A stretch of 64,000 bases of DNA from Mucilaginibacter rubeus (GTDB lineage Bacteria > Bacteroidota > Bacteroidia > Sphingobacteriales > Sphingobacteriaceae). The notes beneath the pieces are model-generated. The model did not search any database. It saw only the letters and a program-made list of their open reading frames with translations, and was not told the origin of the DNA. Shown one piece after another: positions 46,720 to 55,041 of the stretch. The stretch lies in the NCBI RefSeq assembly GCF_014643835.1, contig NZ_BMKD01000006.1, positions 385,883-449,882 on the forward strand. The letters are read 5' to 3'. Numbering within the stretch: the stretch's first letter is position 1; every line of letters begins with the position of its first letter. A program made the position numbers and the translations under genes.

Positions 46720-47859
46720 ATGCGGCAGATATTCATTTGGTTAATGGGTGTGTTTGCCCCGGTGATGGTTCTGGGGCAACACAATGCCGTTAACAATAAA
46801 ACTATTGCCTGGGATCAAGCCACCTTAAAACAGGTAGGGAGCAAAAACGGCAATTACGCCCGCATGATCCAGTTAAGTAATGGTAACCTGTTTTGTGTTT
46901 ATGAAAGTGCCGGAGGTATTGAATGCATTACAAGTACTGATTTAGGTAAAAGCTGGAAGCCTCCTGTAATAATTGCCCGGCCAGTGCCGGGCGTAAACAT
47001 GGCAGTGCCCGAGATACTGGAGTTGAAAGACCATTCATTACTGGCATCATACAACCCACGCCCGCATAAAGTAAACAGTGCTTGGGATACAACCAAACAC
47101 TTTGCCATCTGTACAAAAAAGAGCTACGATAAAGGCAAAACCTGGACGGATGAACGCCTGATTTATCAGGCGCGTTATAATTTTGATGATGGCTGCTGGG
47201 AGCCATCGCAGATTCAATTGCCATCGGGCGAGATCCAGTTGTTCTTTTCAAACGAGGGTGTGTACACCAAATCAAACGAGCAAAATATTTCCATATTCCG
47301 GTCGAAGGATAACGGCTTAAGCTGGACAAAACAGCCTCAAATTGTATCTTTCAGGCCGGGCCATAGAGATGGTATGCCGGTGCCAGTCATCCTGAAAAGA
47401 AAAAATGAGATTGCTTTTTCGATAGAGGATAATGCCGGTGCAACTTTTAAACCGTCTATCATCCGCAACAGCATCGGCCAAAATTGGAAAAAAACGGTTG
47501 GCCCCAATGATGCCGAACGCACATACGCGCTCACACCCAAATTGCAGGATACAGTTTACGCCGGAGCGCCTTATTTAAGGCAACTGCTCAGCGGTGAAAC
47601 AGTGCTATCCTATCAAAGTACGCAAAACCGAAATCATAATTGGGAACAGGCGTGTATGCAGGTAGCTTTAGGGAATAGCGACGCTGAAAATTTTATGAGT
47701 GTACCAGCACCGTTCAATATTCCGGTTGATAAACACGGGCTTTGGAACTCGTTGTGTGTGCTTAATGATGATACCATTATTGCACTTACATCAACCAATG
47801 CCTTTGGGAATGGAACGGAGATATGGATGGTGAAGGGAAAAGTGGTAACAGAGAAATAA
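46720..47859 (+). CDS. BNR-repeat sialidase-superfamily protein
   Basis: A 379-residue secreted six-bladed propeller protein (signal peptide 1-19, ending VMVLG). Three Asp-boxes are visible: STDLGKSW (72-79), SYDKGKTW (135-142) and SKDNGLSW (195-202). There are also Arg in NYARMIQL and RDGMPVPVIL, and Glu in WEPSQIQL, which could form a sialidase-like site. Full GH33 Arg-Ile-Pro motifs are missing, so action on sialic acid is unlikely; in such loci these proteins may be glycosidases of new specificity. ATG at 46720 used; a TTG lies 6 bases before. Confidence 0.8.
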   Translation: MRQIFIWLMGVFAPVMVLGQHNAVNNKTIAWDQATLKQVGSKNGNYARMIQLSNGNLFCVYESAGGIECITSTDLGKSWKPPVIIARPVPGVNMAVPEILELKDHSLLASYNPRPHKVNSAWDTTKHFAICTKKSYDKGKTWTDERLIYQARYNFDDGCWEPSQIQLPSGEIQLFFSNEGVYTKSNEQNISIFRSKDNGLSWTKQPQIVSFRPGHRDGMPVPVILKRKNEIAFSIEDNAGATFKPSIIRNSIGQNWKKTVGPNDAERTYALTPKLQDTVYAGAPYLRQLLSGETVLSYQSTQNRNHNWEQACMQVALGNSDAENFMSVPAPFNIPVDKHGLWNSLCVLNDDTIIALTSTNAFGNGTEIWMVKGKVVTEK

Positions 47860-47882
47860 AGAATAAAAGCAAGGGCTGTGCG

Positions 47883-47993
47883 ATTCCCCTCTTGAGAGGG
47901 GCGGAGGGGTGTGTTTATCCATGAGTCAATAAACGGCGCAGAAACAAACCCCTGTCATCACACCATCCTACGCTCCCCTCTCAAGAGGGGAAT
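47883..47993. repeat. Inverted-repeat element with CCCCTCT arms
   Basis: Perfect 19-bp inverted arms (47883-47901 and 47975-47993), each containing a CCCCTCT/AGAGGGG hairpin. They flank a middle with further partial complementarity (GGGGTGTG with CACACCATCC). It sits between two enzyme genes, about 35 bases before the next start, and probably belongs to a dispersed repeat family. Confidence 0.7.
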
Positions 47994-48030
47994 TAAAAAA
48001 GGAAAGAATTAAACTATTAAACTTTTATAA

Positions 48031-49101
48031 ATGCAAACAAAATTAAAAGTATTGGCGCTTGCTTTGGCAATGCCATTGGGGATGAGGGTAATGGCGCAGC
48101 AAAAAGCGCCGGCGCAGGTATGGTCGCAGGAGAAGGCAAAAACCTGGTATGCGCAGCAGCAATGGCTGGTGGGTGCCGATTTTATTCCAAGTACAGCCAT
48201 TAACCAGTTAGAAATGTGGCAGGCCGATACCTTCGATCCAAAAACAATAGATAGAGAATTAGGCTATGCGCAGGGTATTGGTATGAATGTAATGCGGGTA
48301 TTCCTGCACCATTTAGCTTGGGAGCAGGATCATGAAGGTTTCAAAAAACGCATGGACGAATACCTTGCCATTTCAAGTAAACACGGCGTAAAAACCATGT
48401 TTGTGTTTTTTGATGACTGCTGGAATAAAGTACCTAAAACGGGTAAACAACCGGAGCCAAAACCGGGAATCCATAATTCGGGCTGGATGCAGGACCCCGG
48501 ACAGCCGGCATCTGATAACGCAGCAAATTCGCCGGTGCTTGAGAAATATGTGAAGGACGTATTGAAACGTTTCGCCAATGATAAACGCGTATTGCTTTGG
48601 GACCTGTACAACGAACCGGGCAACTCGGATAAAGGGAACAAAACCTTGCCACTGCTAAAAAGCGTGTTCAAATGGGCAAGACAGGTTAATCCAAGTCAAC
48701 CAATTAGTGCCGGCGTTTGGCGCTGGGACCTGGAAGACCTGAACAAATTCCAGATAGCTAACTCGGATATTATTACTTATCATGACTATACCCCGGAAGC
48801 TGAACACCTCAAAACGGTACAGTTCCTGAAAATGAACGGTCGCCCGTTAATTTGTACCGAGTACATGGCACGTCCGCGTAACAGTCTGTTCGGCACGGTA
48901 TTGCCAATGCTTAAAAAAGAAAACGTAGGTGCCATAAACTGGGGCTTTGTAAGCGGTAAAACCAATACCATTTACGCCTGGGATACCCCAATGCCTGATG
49001 GCAAAGAACCTAAATTGTGGTTCCATGATATTTTCCGCAAGGATGGTACTGCCTACATCCCTGAAGAAACAAACCTGATCAAGAAATTGACCGGAAGATA
49101 G
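48031..49101 (+). CDS. GH5-like TIM-barrel glycoside hydrolase
   Basis: A 356-residue secreted single-domain enzyme (signal peptide ending RVMAQ, about 23). The clan A barrel shows GMNVMRVFLHHLAWEQD (strand 2-3), the acid/base Glu195 in LLWDLYNEPGNS and the nucleophile Glu277 in RPLICTEYMARP, with INWGFVSGKTNT near the end. Such proteins are often labelled 1,4-beta-xylanase or cellulase; the subfamily and substrate are not clear from sequence alone. It lies in the enzyme cassette between the BNR protein and the GH43 gene. Confidence 0.85.
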   Translation: MQTKLKVLALALAMPLGMRVMAQQKAPAQVWSQEKAKTWYAQQQWLVGADFIPSTAINQLEMWQADTFDPKTIDRELGYAQGIGMNVMRVFLHHLAWEQDHEGFKKRMDEYLAISSKHGVKTMFVFFDDCWNKVPKTGKQPEPKPGIHNSGWMQDPGQPASDNAANSPVLEKYVKDVLKRFANDKRVLLWDLYNEPGNSDKGNKTLPLLKSVFKWARQVNPSQPISAGVWRWDLEDLNKFQIANSDIITYHDYTPEAEHLKTVQFLKMNGRPLICTEYMARPRNSLFGTVLPMLKKENVGAINWGFVSGKTNTIYAWDTPMPDGKEPKLWFHDIFRKDGTAYIPEETNLIKKLTGR

Positions 49102-49419
49102 TCTGTTTGATGTCGGCAAAGCGTTAAGATTCAATAAAAAATGCGTCATTGCGAGGTACGAAGCAATCCCCGATAGGCAGATCCGCCCTGTACAGTTTGG
49201 GATTGCTTCGTGCCTCGCAATGACGCTTCTTTGATTACCTGCTGGATAAAATTATCTGTGGCCGCCTTCAATGTATTAAACCAATTATACCTATGAAGAA
49301 GTTTTACCGTCCCATCAGGGTCTCTCGCAGAGGACCCTGATGTTTGCGCGCACGAGATAAAAGACTTACGTTTTTAAAACTTCGTAAGTCTTGTTCCGAA
49401 TTATAAACCAATTACACCT
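49102..49419. repeat. Repeat-rich spacer: 28-bp inverted repeat, duplicated leader and two hairpins
   Basis: It contains 28-bp arms GCGTCATTGCGAGG... (49143-49170 and 49199-49226, 27 of 28 complementary). A first leader copy with a start (AACCAATTATACCTATGAAG, from 49280) opens a 15-codon frame. Two hairpins follow: CATCAGGGTC/GGACCCTGATG (49312-49343) and AAGACTTACG/CGTAAGTCTT (about 49360-49391). A second leader copy leads directly into the GH43 gene. Confidence 0.75.
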
Positions 49420-50430
49420 ATGAAGAAATTTTTTAGTTACCTGATGCTGGGCCTGTTCGGCACTATAACCGCCTGTCGCAGCCATGCACAGCAAGTTGAG
49501 CCAACTAAACAGCCAGCGCCTTATAATGGTCTTATTCATGTTGTGCTTGACAGGGATTTCCCCGATCCTACGGTGATCAGTTATAATGGTAAGTATTACG
49601 CTTATGCAACCCAATCGTCGGGCGCAGATGGGAAAATGATCAATATCCAGGTGGCCTGGTCAACTGATCATGAGCACTGGACCTACGCCGGCGATGCTCT
49701 GCTGCAAAAACCTTCATGGGCTACTAATACCCAAAACTTTTGGGCGCCGGATGTTTTCTTCGACGCCAAACTCAACAAATTCGTCATGTTCTTTTCTGCC
49801 GATCCAAATGAGTTAACCGGCAAATGGATGGGAATAGCTTATGCTGACAACCCGCTTGGCCCTTTTACAGACAGAGGTACACCATTTATGAAAGGCCCGA
49901 GTTTTCACTGTATTGATCCAAAAGCTTTTGTTGACCCTAAAACCGGGAAGCATTTTCTTTACTGGGGATCGGACTTTCAGCCATTGCGGGTACAGGAAAT
50001 GAAAGATGACTGGTCGGACTTTAAAGAAGGTTCACAGCCAACAGTTGTAGTTGAACCGGGCAAGGATAAAAGTTACAGTAATTTGGTTGAAGGATCATGG
50101 CTTGATTATGATAACGGAACCTATTACCTGTATTATTCGGGCGATAATTGTTGTGGTGCCGGTGCCAATTATGCGGTAATGATAGCGAAGGCCGATAATC
50201 CGGTTGGCCCGTTTTTAAGGTTGGGTGAAAGTGATAAAACCCTCAATAGCGCTATATTGGTTAAAGATGCTGTTTACACGGCTCCTGGTCATAATTCTAT
50301 TTTTACCGACGAAAAGGGAAACAAGTTTATAGCTTATCACGCTATCGAAATAGTCCGCAAGGAAAAAGGGAGGGTAATGTGTATCAGCCCTATCAAATAT
50401 CAAAATGGCTGGCCGGTAGTAACTAAATAG
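49420..50430 (+). CDS. Glycoside hydrolase family 43 protein
   Basis: A 336-residue secreted five-bladed propeller (signal or lipoprotein peptide; TITAC at 15-19 could be a lipobox, HAQQ a signal-peptidase I site). The catalytic set is seen: Asp49 in RDFPDPTVI (base), Asp166 in CIDPKAFVD (pKa modulator) and Glu224 in NLVEGSWL (acid). Also visible are NFWAPDVFF and APGHNSIFTDEKG with a late His. GH43 enzymes remove arabinose or xylose from arabinans, arabinoxylans or galactans. It is followed after 7 bases by the PHP-like gene. It begins at the second of two nearly identical leader copies. Confidence 0.92.
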   Translation: MKKFFSYLMLGLFGTITACRSHAQQVEPTKQPAPYNGLIHVVLDRDFPDPTVISYNGKYYAYATQSSGADGKMINIQVAWSTDHEHWTYAGDALLQKPSWATNTQNFWAPDVFFDAKLNKFVMFFSADPNELTGKWMGIAYADNPLGPFTDRGTPFMKGPSFHCIDPKAFVDPKTGKHFLYWGSDFQPLRVQEMKDDWSDFKEGSQPTVVVEPGKDKSYSNLVEGSWLDYDNGTYYLYYSGDNCCGAGANYAVMIAKADNPVGPFLRLGESDKTLNSAILVKDAVYTAPGHNSIFTDEKGNKFIAYHAIEIVRKEKGRVMCISPIKYQNGWPVVTK

Positions 50431-50437
50431 TAATAAT

Positions 50438-52528
50438 ATGGTTTATCAATTAAAACATCTGGCACTTTACGGATTGCTATTGCTGACTTTTTTAAATGCC
50501 GGGGCGCAGGTATCAGGCTATAAAAACTTTAAACCGGCGGCCGGCGTAAGTGTAATGGCAAATACCGCAAACGTAACGGTAACCTGGCCGGCAGGGATTA
50601 ACAGCAAGGCTAAACTTGTTTTAAATTTAAAAAATGGCCAACCGCTATTTACCAGCGTGCAGTTAAGTAAAGGAGGTATTTACAAACCGGTAATTGAAAA
50701 TGTTGATCCGCAGTTTATCCTCACAGAAGGCAAGCGCGACCTTATCTCTCAAAACGGCTGGAACATCTTTTTTGATAAAGTACCGTTGAAGCCGCACCAT
50801 TCCTATAAGGTGGATTTTCATAAAAAGTCAGTCAATGTAAGCGGTAAAGGCACCCGAACTGTAATTACCATACCCGGATTAGAAGCTCCCAATTTTAAAG
50901 GCGACCTGGAAATCACCCTGTACAACGGACAGCCCCTGTTTAATGTAGCTGCGGTTGTATCAACACCAATTGACTCAACTGCCATTTTGTATGATGCAGG
51001 TTTGATAGCTACAACAAAACCGCTTAAGACTGTAAGTTACAGCGATGTGTATGAACACCTGCAAACAGATCAGATTGAACGGCCTGATACAGCTAAAAAC
51101 CTCGCTGTAAAATACCGCACCATCATAGGCGCAAATGATAATGCCGCGATAGCCATATTCCCTGCACCGCACCAGTATTTTTATCCTTTGGATGAAGTTT
51201 TCAATCTCAAGTTTGTATGGTACGGTAACAATTACCGCAGTTTGCTTCCGGGTTTTGGGCTTGGTATCAGGCAGGAATTACAGGGCGATAAACGTTTCGT
51301 GCCCTGGTTTAACGCCCCTCCGGGAACCAAACAACGGCTTAACTTTTTTTGCCTGCTGGGCAATGATGGTGCAGACGCTTTGCTGAATAACGTAAAGCAA
51401 TTCACCCATGATGACAGTTACAAGCCGCTTCTCGGTTACAAAACCATGGCCAGCCACTTCCATAACGAGTTTATCATGAGTTTGGTGTTGGCAGGTAAGC
51501 ATGTACCTGATAGCCCATCATTTGTAAAAGTATTAAAGCGTCAAGGCATCAACATAGTTCATTTGGCTGAGTTTCATTACACAGCGCACCCTAAAGGACC
51601 GGACGAGCAGCGCCTTAAAGAATTAAAAGCGCTGTTTGATCAGTGTAACCGCTTGTCTGATTCTAATTTTTTACTGCTGCCCGGCGAAGAGCCTAATGAA
51701 TTTTTTGGCGGGCACTGGCTGGCATTTTTCCCTAAGCCGGTTTACTGGATCATGTCGCGCAAGGCGGGTACGCCTTTTGAAAGTACCGATGCCGAACATG
51801 GCAAAGTTTACCACATTGGTGACAAAGCCGATATGCTGAACCTGCTTAAAGCCGAAAATGGTTTGGCCTGGACAGCGCATGCCCGTACAAAGGGATCAAC
51901 CGGTTTCCCGGATGCTTATAAAAAAGAAGATTTTTACCTGTCCGACAGATTTTTAGGAGCTGCCTGGAAAGCTTTACCTGCTGATCTTTCAGAGCCTCGT
52001 TTAGGCAAACGGGTATTTGATCTGATGGATGATATGAATAACTGGGGCCTGAAAAAGAAAGTACTTTCCGAAGCAGACTTGTTCAGCATCGAGCCTGAAA
52101 ATGAAATGTACGCCCATCTCAACGTAAACTACCTAAAGCTCGCCAAACAGCCGCAATATAAAAATGGCTGGCAACCTGTACTCGATGTACTGGAGCAGGG
52201 AAAATTCTTTTCCACTACCGGCGAAGTTTTGATAGAAGATTTTACCGTAAACGGCCATTCTTCAGGCGAAACCATCGCCCTCCCTGTCAATGGTAAATGT
52301 ACCGTCAATTTTAAAACCAATTGGACATTCCCGCTCAATTTTGCCGAAATCATTTCGGGAGATGGGAAGCGGGTTTATCGTGAGCGGATCGATCTTACAT
52401 CAACCCAGGCCTTCAGCACAAAAACATTTAGTAAAGTGTTAAACATGAAAGGCCGCAAATGGGTACGGCTTGAAGTATGGGATGCTGCGGTTGATGGCGC
52501 TTATACACAAACGGTTTGGTTGAAGTAA
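50438..52528 (+). CDS. Secreted PHP-superfamily-like (CehA/McbA-type) metallohydrolase
   Basis: A 696-residue secreted protein (signal peptide ending NAGAQ, about 24) of uncertain family. Residues 25-330 look like beta-sandwiches. Residues about 335-620 show a PHP-type metal site: HFH at 340-342, HLAEFHYTAH (375-384), LLLPGEEPN (413-420), GGHW (424-427) and TAHART (479-484). The stretch EQGKFFSTTGEVLIEDFTVNG is typical of the CehA/McbA family C-terminus (AGRTFxTxG...F.VNG). A metal-dependent hydrolase acting on a phospho-, acyl- or amide bond is possible. It is translationally close to GH43 (7 bases) and ends the operon group. The family call is inferred from motifs. Confidence 0.6.
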   Translation: MVYQLKHLALYGLLLLTFLNAGAQVSGYKNFKPAAGVSVMANTANVTVTWPAGINSKAKLVLNLKNGQPLFTSVQLSKGGIYKPVIENVDPQFILTEGKRDLISQNGWNIFFDKVPLKPHHSYKVDFHKKSVNVSGKGTRTVITIPGLEAPNFKGDLEITLYNGQPLFNVAAVVSTPIDSTAILYDAGLIATTKPLKTVSYSDVYEHLQTDQIERPDTAKNLAVKYRTIIGANDNAAIAIFPAPHQYFYPLDEVFNLKFVWYGNNYRSLLPGFGLGIRQELQGDKRFVPWFNAPPGTKQRLNFFCLLGNDGADALLNNVKQFTHDDSYKPLLGYKTMASHFHNEFIMSLVLAGKHVPDSPSFVKVLKRQGINIVHLAEFHYTAHPKGPDEQRLKELKALFDQCNRLSDSNFLLLPGEEPNEFFGGHWLAFFPKPVYWIMSRKAGTPFESTDAEHGKVYHIGDKADMLNLLKAENGLAWTAHARTKGSTGFPDAYKKEDFYLSDRFLGAAWKALPADLSEPRLGKRVFDLMDDMNNWGLKKKVLSEADLFSIEPENEMYAHLNVNYLKLAKQPQYKNGWQPVLDVLEQGKFFSTTGEVLIEDFTVNGHSSGETIALPVNGKCTVNFKTNWTFPLNFAEIISGDGKRVYRERIDLTSTQAFSTKTFSKVLNMKGRKWVRLEVWDAAVDGAYTQTVWLK

Positions 52529-52529
52529 A

Positions 52530-52785
52530 AACAAACCTACGCCGCCGCTCGGCTCCAGTCGAGTGGCAACTATAAAAACGGCCTCTGGCCGGCCTCCGCC
52601 GCCGTTGTTGGTGTTGTCACCAACAACTCTGCGTTATGCAATTATTGCGTTACATTAGCAAATAAGCATTTCGTGATTATAAGAGCAATAACGCATGAAA
52701 AGTTGTTGGTGACAACACCAACAACGGCATAAGTAAAAACCTAAAACCTACGCCGCCACTCGGCTGGAGCCGAGCGGCGGCGGCG
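52530..52785. repeat. MITE-like element with nested inverted and flanking repeats
   Basis: 26-bp arms CCGTTGTTGGTGTTGTCACC... (52602-52627 and 52702-52727) are exact reverse complements. Each also folds on itself as GTTGTTGGTG/CACCAACAAC. Outside them, CCTACGCCGCC followed by CTCGGCT occurs on both sides (52538 and 52748), the right copy with a second GC-rich hairpin (CCGAGCGGCGG). The 75-base core holds no frame. This is the main content of the 52529-52961 gap. Confidence 0.7.
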
Positions 52786-52814
52786 TGACTCGGAGAGAAT
52801 GATTCAGGTAATAT

Positions 52815-52955
52815 TCAGGCCTGAACCGTTCTTCTTAAATATTTCGGTGTGTATTTTACAGGGATTTTAACCAGTGCCCGCTCTGTGAAAAAGCTTTTCA
52901 GGGCTGCCACTTTCCCGGTGCGGATAAGATAGCTGATGAATAAGGCAATTAACAT
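52815..52955 (-). CDS. Possible small protein (46 aa) downstream of the PhyH gene
   Basis: An ATG frame of 46 residues (MLIALFISYLIRTGKVAALK ... YTPKYLRRTVQA) starts 6 bases after the stop of the PhyH-like gene on the same strand. It has a short hydrophobic start and a basic tail. The tight spacing suggests co-translation, but it might be a decayed C-terminus of a lost gene. No family is recognised. Confidence 0.35.
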   Translation of the reverse strand: MLIALFISYLIRTGKVAALKSFFTERALVKIPVKYTPKYLRRTVQA

Positions 52956-52961
52956 AAATTT

Positions 52962-53768
52962 TTACTTAACAATAGTTGCAAAACGTTGATAAAAAGCAGT
53001 AGGGCTGTCGGCATGCTTCGGCTCGTATTTACCGGCAATAATGGGGATATATATTACCCTGCGGCGGCTTTCCTCACCAACTACGGTTGACTGGGCCACG
53101 CGATGCCATAAACGGCCATCATGTATGGTCAGGTCGCCGGCAGTGGGGATAATAGCTACCTCATTTTCGTCGGTATCATGATCAAGGAAATATTTTTTAC
53201 GGAAAAGCATCTGGTAAAGGTTTTGTTTATGTGTGCCGGGCAGGATGCGTAAACCGCCGTTCTCCGGTTTTAAAGTGCTTAGGTGAATCCCAACATTCAG
53301 CATCGGGTTTAACCTTTGGCCATGAAAAATATCGCGCAGGCCATCGGTATGCCATCCCATTTTGGTAAAACTACTTTCGGGGCCGTTTACATAGTGGTTA
53401 AAAACCATGCCGTCCTTTTCTTCAGTTCCTAAACGCGAGCCTTCGCCTATGAGGTTAAGCAGTACCTCGAAACGCGGATCTTTGGTGAACTCATTTAACA
53501 GGTTATGATGCTGATTAATAAAAGCAAAACGCTGCACAATAGGCGACCCGTCAAGATCTTTGCCGTATTTAATAGGTACGCCATTCACCTTCTCAGTTTT
53601 GTTGCTGATCCAGGTATTTTCAACCTGTTTTGATGCATTGATGATGTCGGTAACTGTTTCGGGCTTAATGAAGTTTTTAAAATGAATAAAGCCGTGCTGA
53701 TTGAAAAAAGCTTGTTGTTCGGGCGTAATTGCTGAGCCTAATGTGAATTTTTGATATGACGCTGCCAT
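52962..53768 (-). CDS. Phytanoyl-CoA dioxygenase (PhyH) family protein
   Basis: A 268-residue Fe(II)/2-oxoglutarate oxygenase that hydroxylates an unknown small substrate in the cytoplasm. The iron ligands fit the HxD...H triad: His140 and Asp142 in MGWHTDGLRD and His222 in RLWHRVAQS, with an Arg cluster (ESRRRVIY) about 13 residues later for 2-oxoglutarate. Also seen are RILPGTHKQ and GDLTIHDG. ATG at 53768. It does not obviously belong to the polysaccharide locus that ends at 52528. Confidence 0.88.
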   Translation of the reverse strand: MAASYQKFTLGSAITPEQQAFFNQHGFIHFKNFIKPETVTDIINASKQVENTWISNKTEKVNGVPIKYGKDLDGSPIVQRFAFINQHHNLLNEFTKDPRFEVLLNLIGEGSRLGTEEKDGMVFNHYVNGPESSFTKMGWHTDGLRDIFHGQRLNPMLNVGIHLSTLKPENGGLRILPGTHKQNLYQMLFRKKYFLDHDTDENEVAIIPTAGDLTIHDGRLWHRVAQSTVVGEESRRRVIYIPIIAGKYEPKHADSPTAFYQRFATIVK

Positions 53769-54036
53769 GTGGTGGAAAAGATATTAAAGTACCTGGAAAA
53801 TGAGATTGTAAACGCTGGGTGCCGCCGGGGCAGTTTTTAGGAAAGGAGGTGGTCCTTTTTAAGGGAAATTAACAACAACAGCTGCACATGACCCTTGTTA
53901 TCAAGGGCATTCGCATAGGGCATGCAAATAATATGTTGTGCTTATTGTTCAATGTATATTAAATCTATCTTTTTAGTAGACTAATGCAAATGTAAACAAA
54001 TTGTTAATCATACCAAATATTTATAAAAATATTTTT

Positions 54037-54816
54037 TTAATGCTTGTAAAGTCCGGCGGTTACGCGTTCAATCAGGGTTTTAGGGCTATATGTTGCAGCT
54101 GCGGCCGAAAGCTTATTTAAAAATCCGGGGACTATTTCGGCCTTTTTATTGAACATTCCTTTTATGCCGATAGCCGCAACCTCATCTGCTGTCATGTTAA
54201 ATTTGGCTGCCAGTTCGGCCAGGGCATCCATCCCCGCGCTGTGGGCAAAGCCCGTGTCTGTAGGGCCGGGGCAAAGGCAGCTTACTGATACCGGCGTTTC
54301 CTTAAGCTCATATCTTAAAGCCCGGCTAAATGATAAAACAAACGCTTTGGTGGCTGCATATACAGCCAGTGTCGGTACAGCTTGGTAAGCCGCGGTGCTG
54401 GATACATTGAGGATAAAAGCCCGCTGCTGCAATTTTAAAAGCGGGATAAAGTGATAAGAGAGCTCGGTAAGGGCATTCATATTAACGTGCATCATACCTG
54501 TTTGTGCGCTCAGATCCAGCTCGTCGAAATTTCCCCACGCCCCATGCCCCGCATTATTTATTAATATCGATACGGGTACATTTAAGTTTTTAGCCCAGTC
54601 AAAGACCCGAAGGGCCACACCTGCACCCGAAAGATCAATCGCGAGATAATCAGTTTTAACATGAAAGTTGGCTTTTATTTGGGCAGATAAGGCAATGAGG
54701 TCACTTTCCGACCGGGAAACCAGCAGCAGGTTATATCCTTTTTGAGCCAGCAATATAACCATTGACCGCCCAATGCCTTTACCTGCTCCCGTAACTAAAG
54801 CGTACTGATCCATCAT
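54037..54816 (-). CDS. Short-chain dehydrogenase/reductase (SDR)
   Basis: A 259-residue classical SDR. It has the TGxxxGIG cofactor motif (LVTGAGKGIGRS), NNAGHG, the catalytic Ser in LNVSSTAAY and the YxxxK motif YAATK, followed by CLCPGPTDTGF. It oxidises or reduces a carbonyl/hydroxyl substrate using NAD(P). ATG at 54816 (or 54813) chosen; a TTG at 54840 would extend it without support. Single gene; the substrate is not inferable. Confidence 0.9.
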   Translation of the reverse strand: MMDQYALVTGAGKGIGRSMVILLAQKGYNLLLVSRSESDLIALSAQIKANFHVKTDYLAIDLSGAGVALRVFDWAKNLNVPVSILINNAGHGAWGNFDELDLSAQTGMMHVNMNALTELSYHFIPLLKLQQRAFILNVSSTAAYQAVPTLAVYAATKAFVLSFSRALRYELKETPVSVSCLCPGPTDTGFAHSAGMDALAELAAKFNMTADEVAAIGIKGMFNKKAEIVPGFLNKLSAAAATYSPKTLIERVTAGLYKH

Positions 54817-55041
54817 TTTATGAGTATATCTGCAATGCAAGTTTAAATAAAAATAATCTACTAAACTTGTAGACTATTTAAAATGTTATTACGTTTGTAT
54901 TGATATGAAAACTATACCGCCTCGTTTTCGTTTTCTAAGCTATAACCAGCAAGGTTATTGTTGTTGCCGGTAAATCGTAACCGCTCCCCTATTCGTTATT
55001 ATATCTGTAACACAACAATTATCACAAGCTTAAAATTGATC

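Noticed and set aside
46720-47859. A true sialidase acting on sialic acid
   Set aside because: Asp-boxes are present, but the FRIP-type Arg motif and the rest of a sialic-acid pathway are absent; only the superfamily call is kept.
49271-49434. Target-site duplication of an insertion sequence
   Set aside because: The two copies differ at several positions, are about 30 bases long and the DNA between has no transposase or terminal repeats, so a simple IS scar is not supported.
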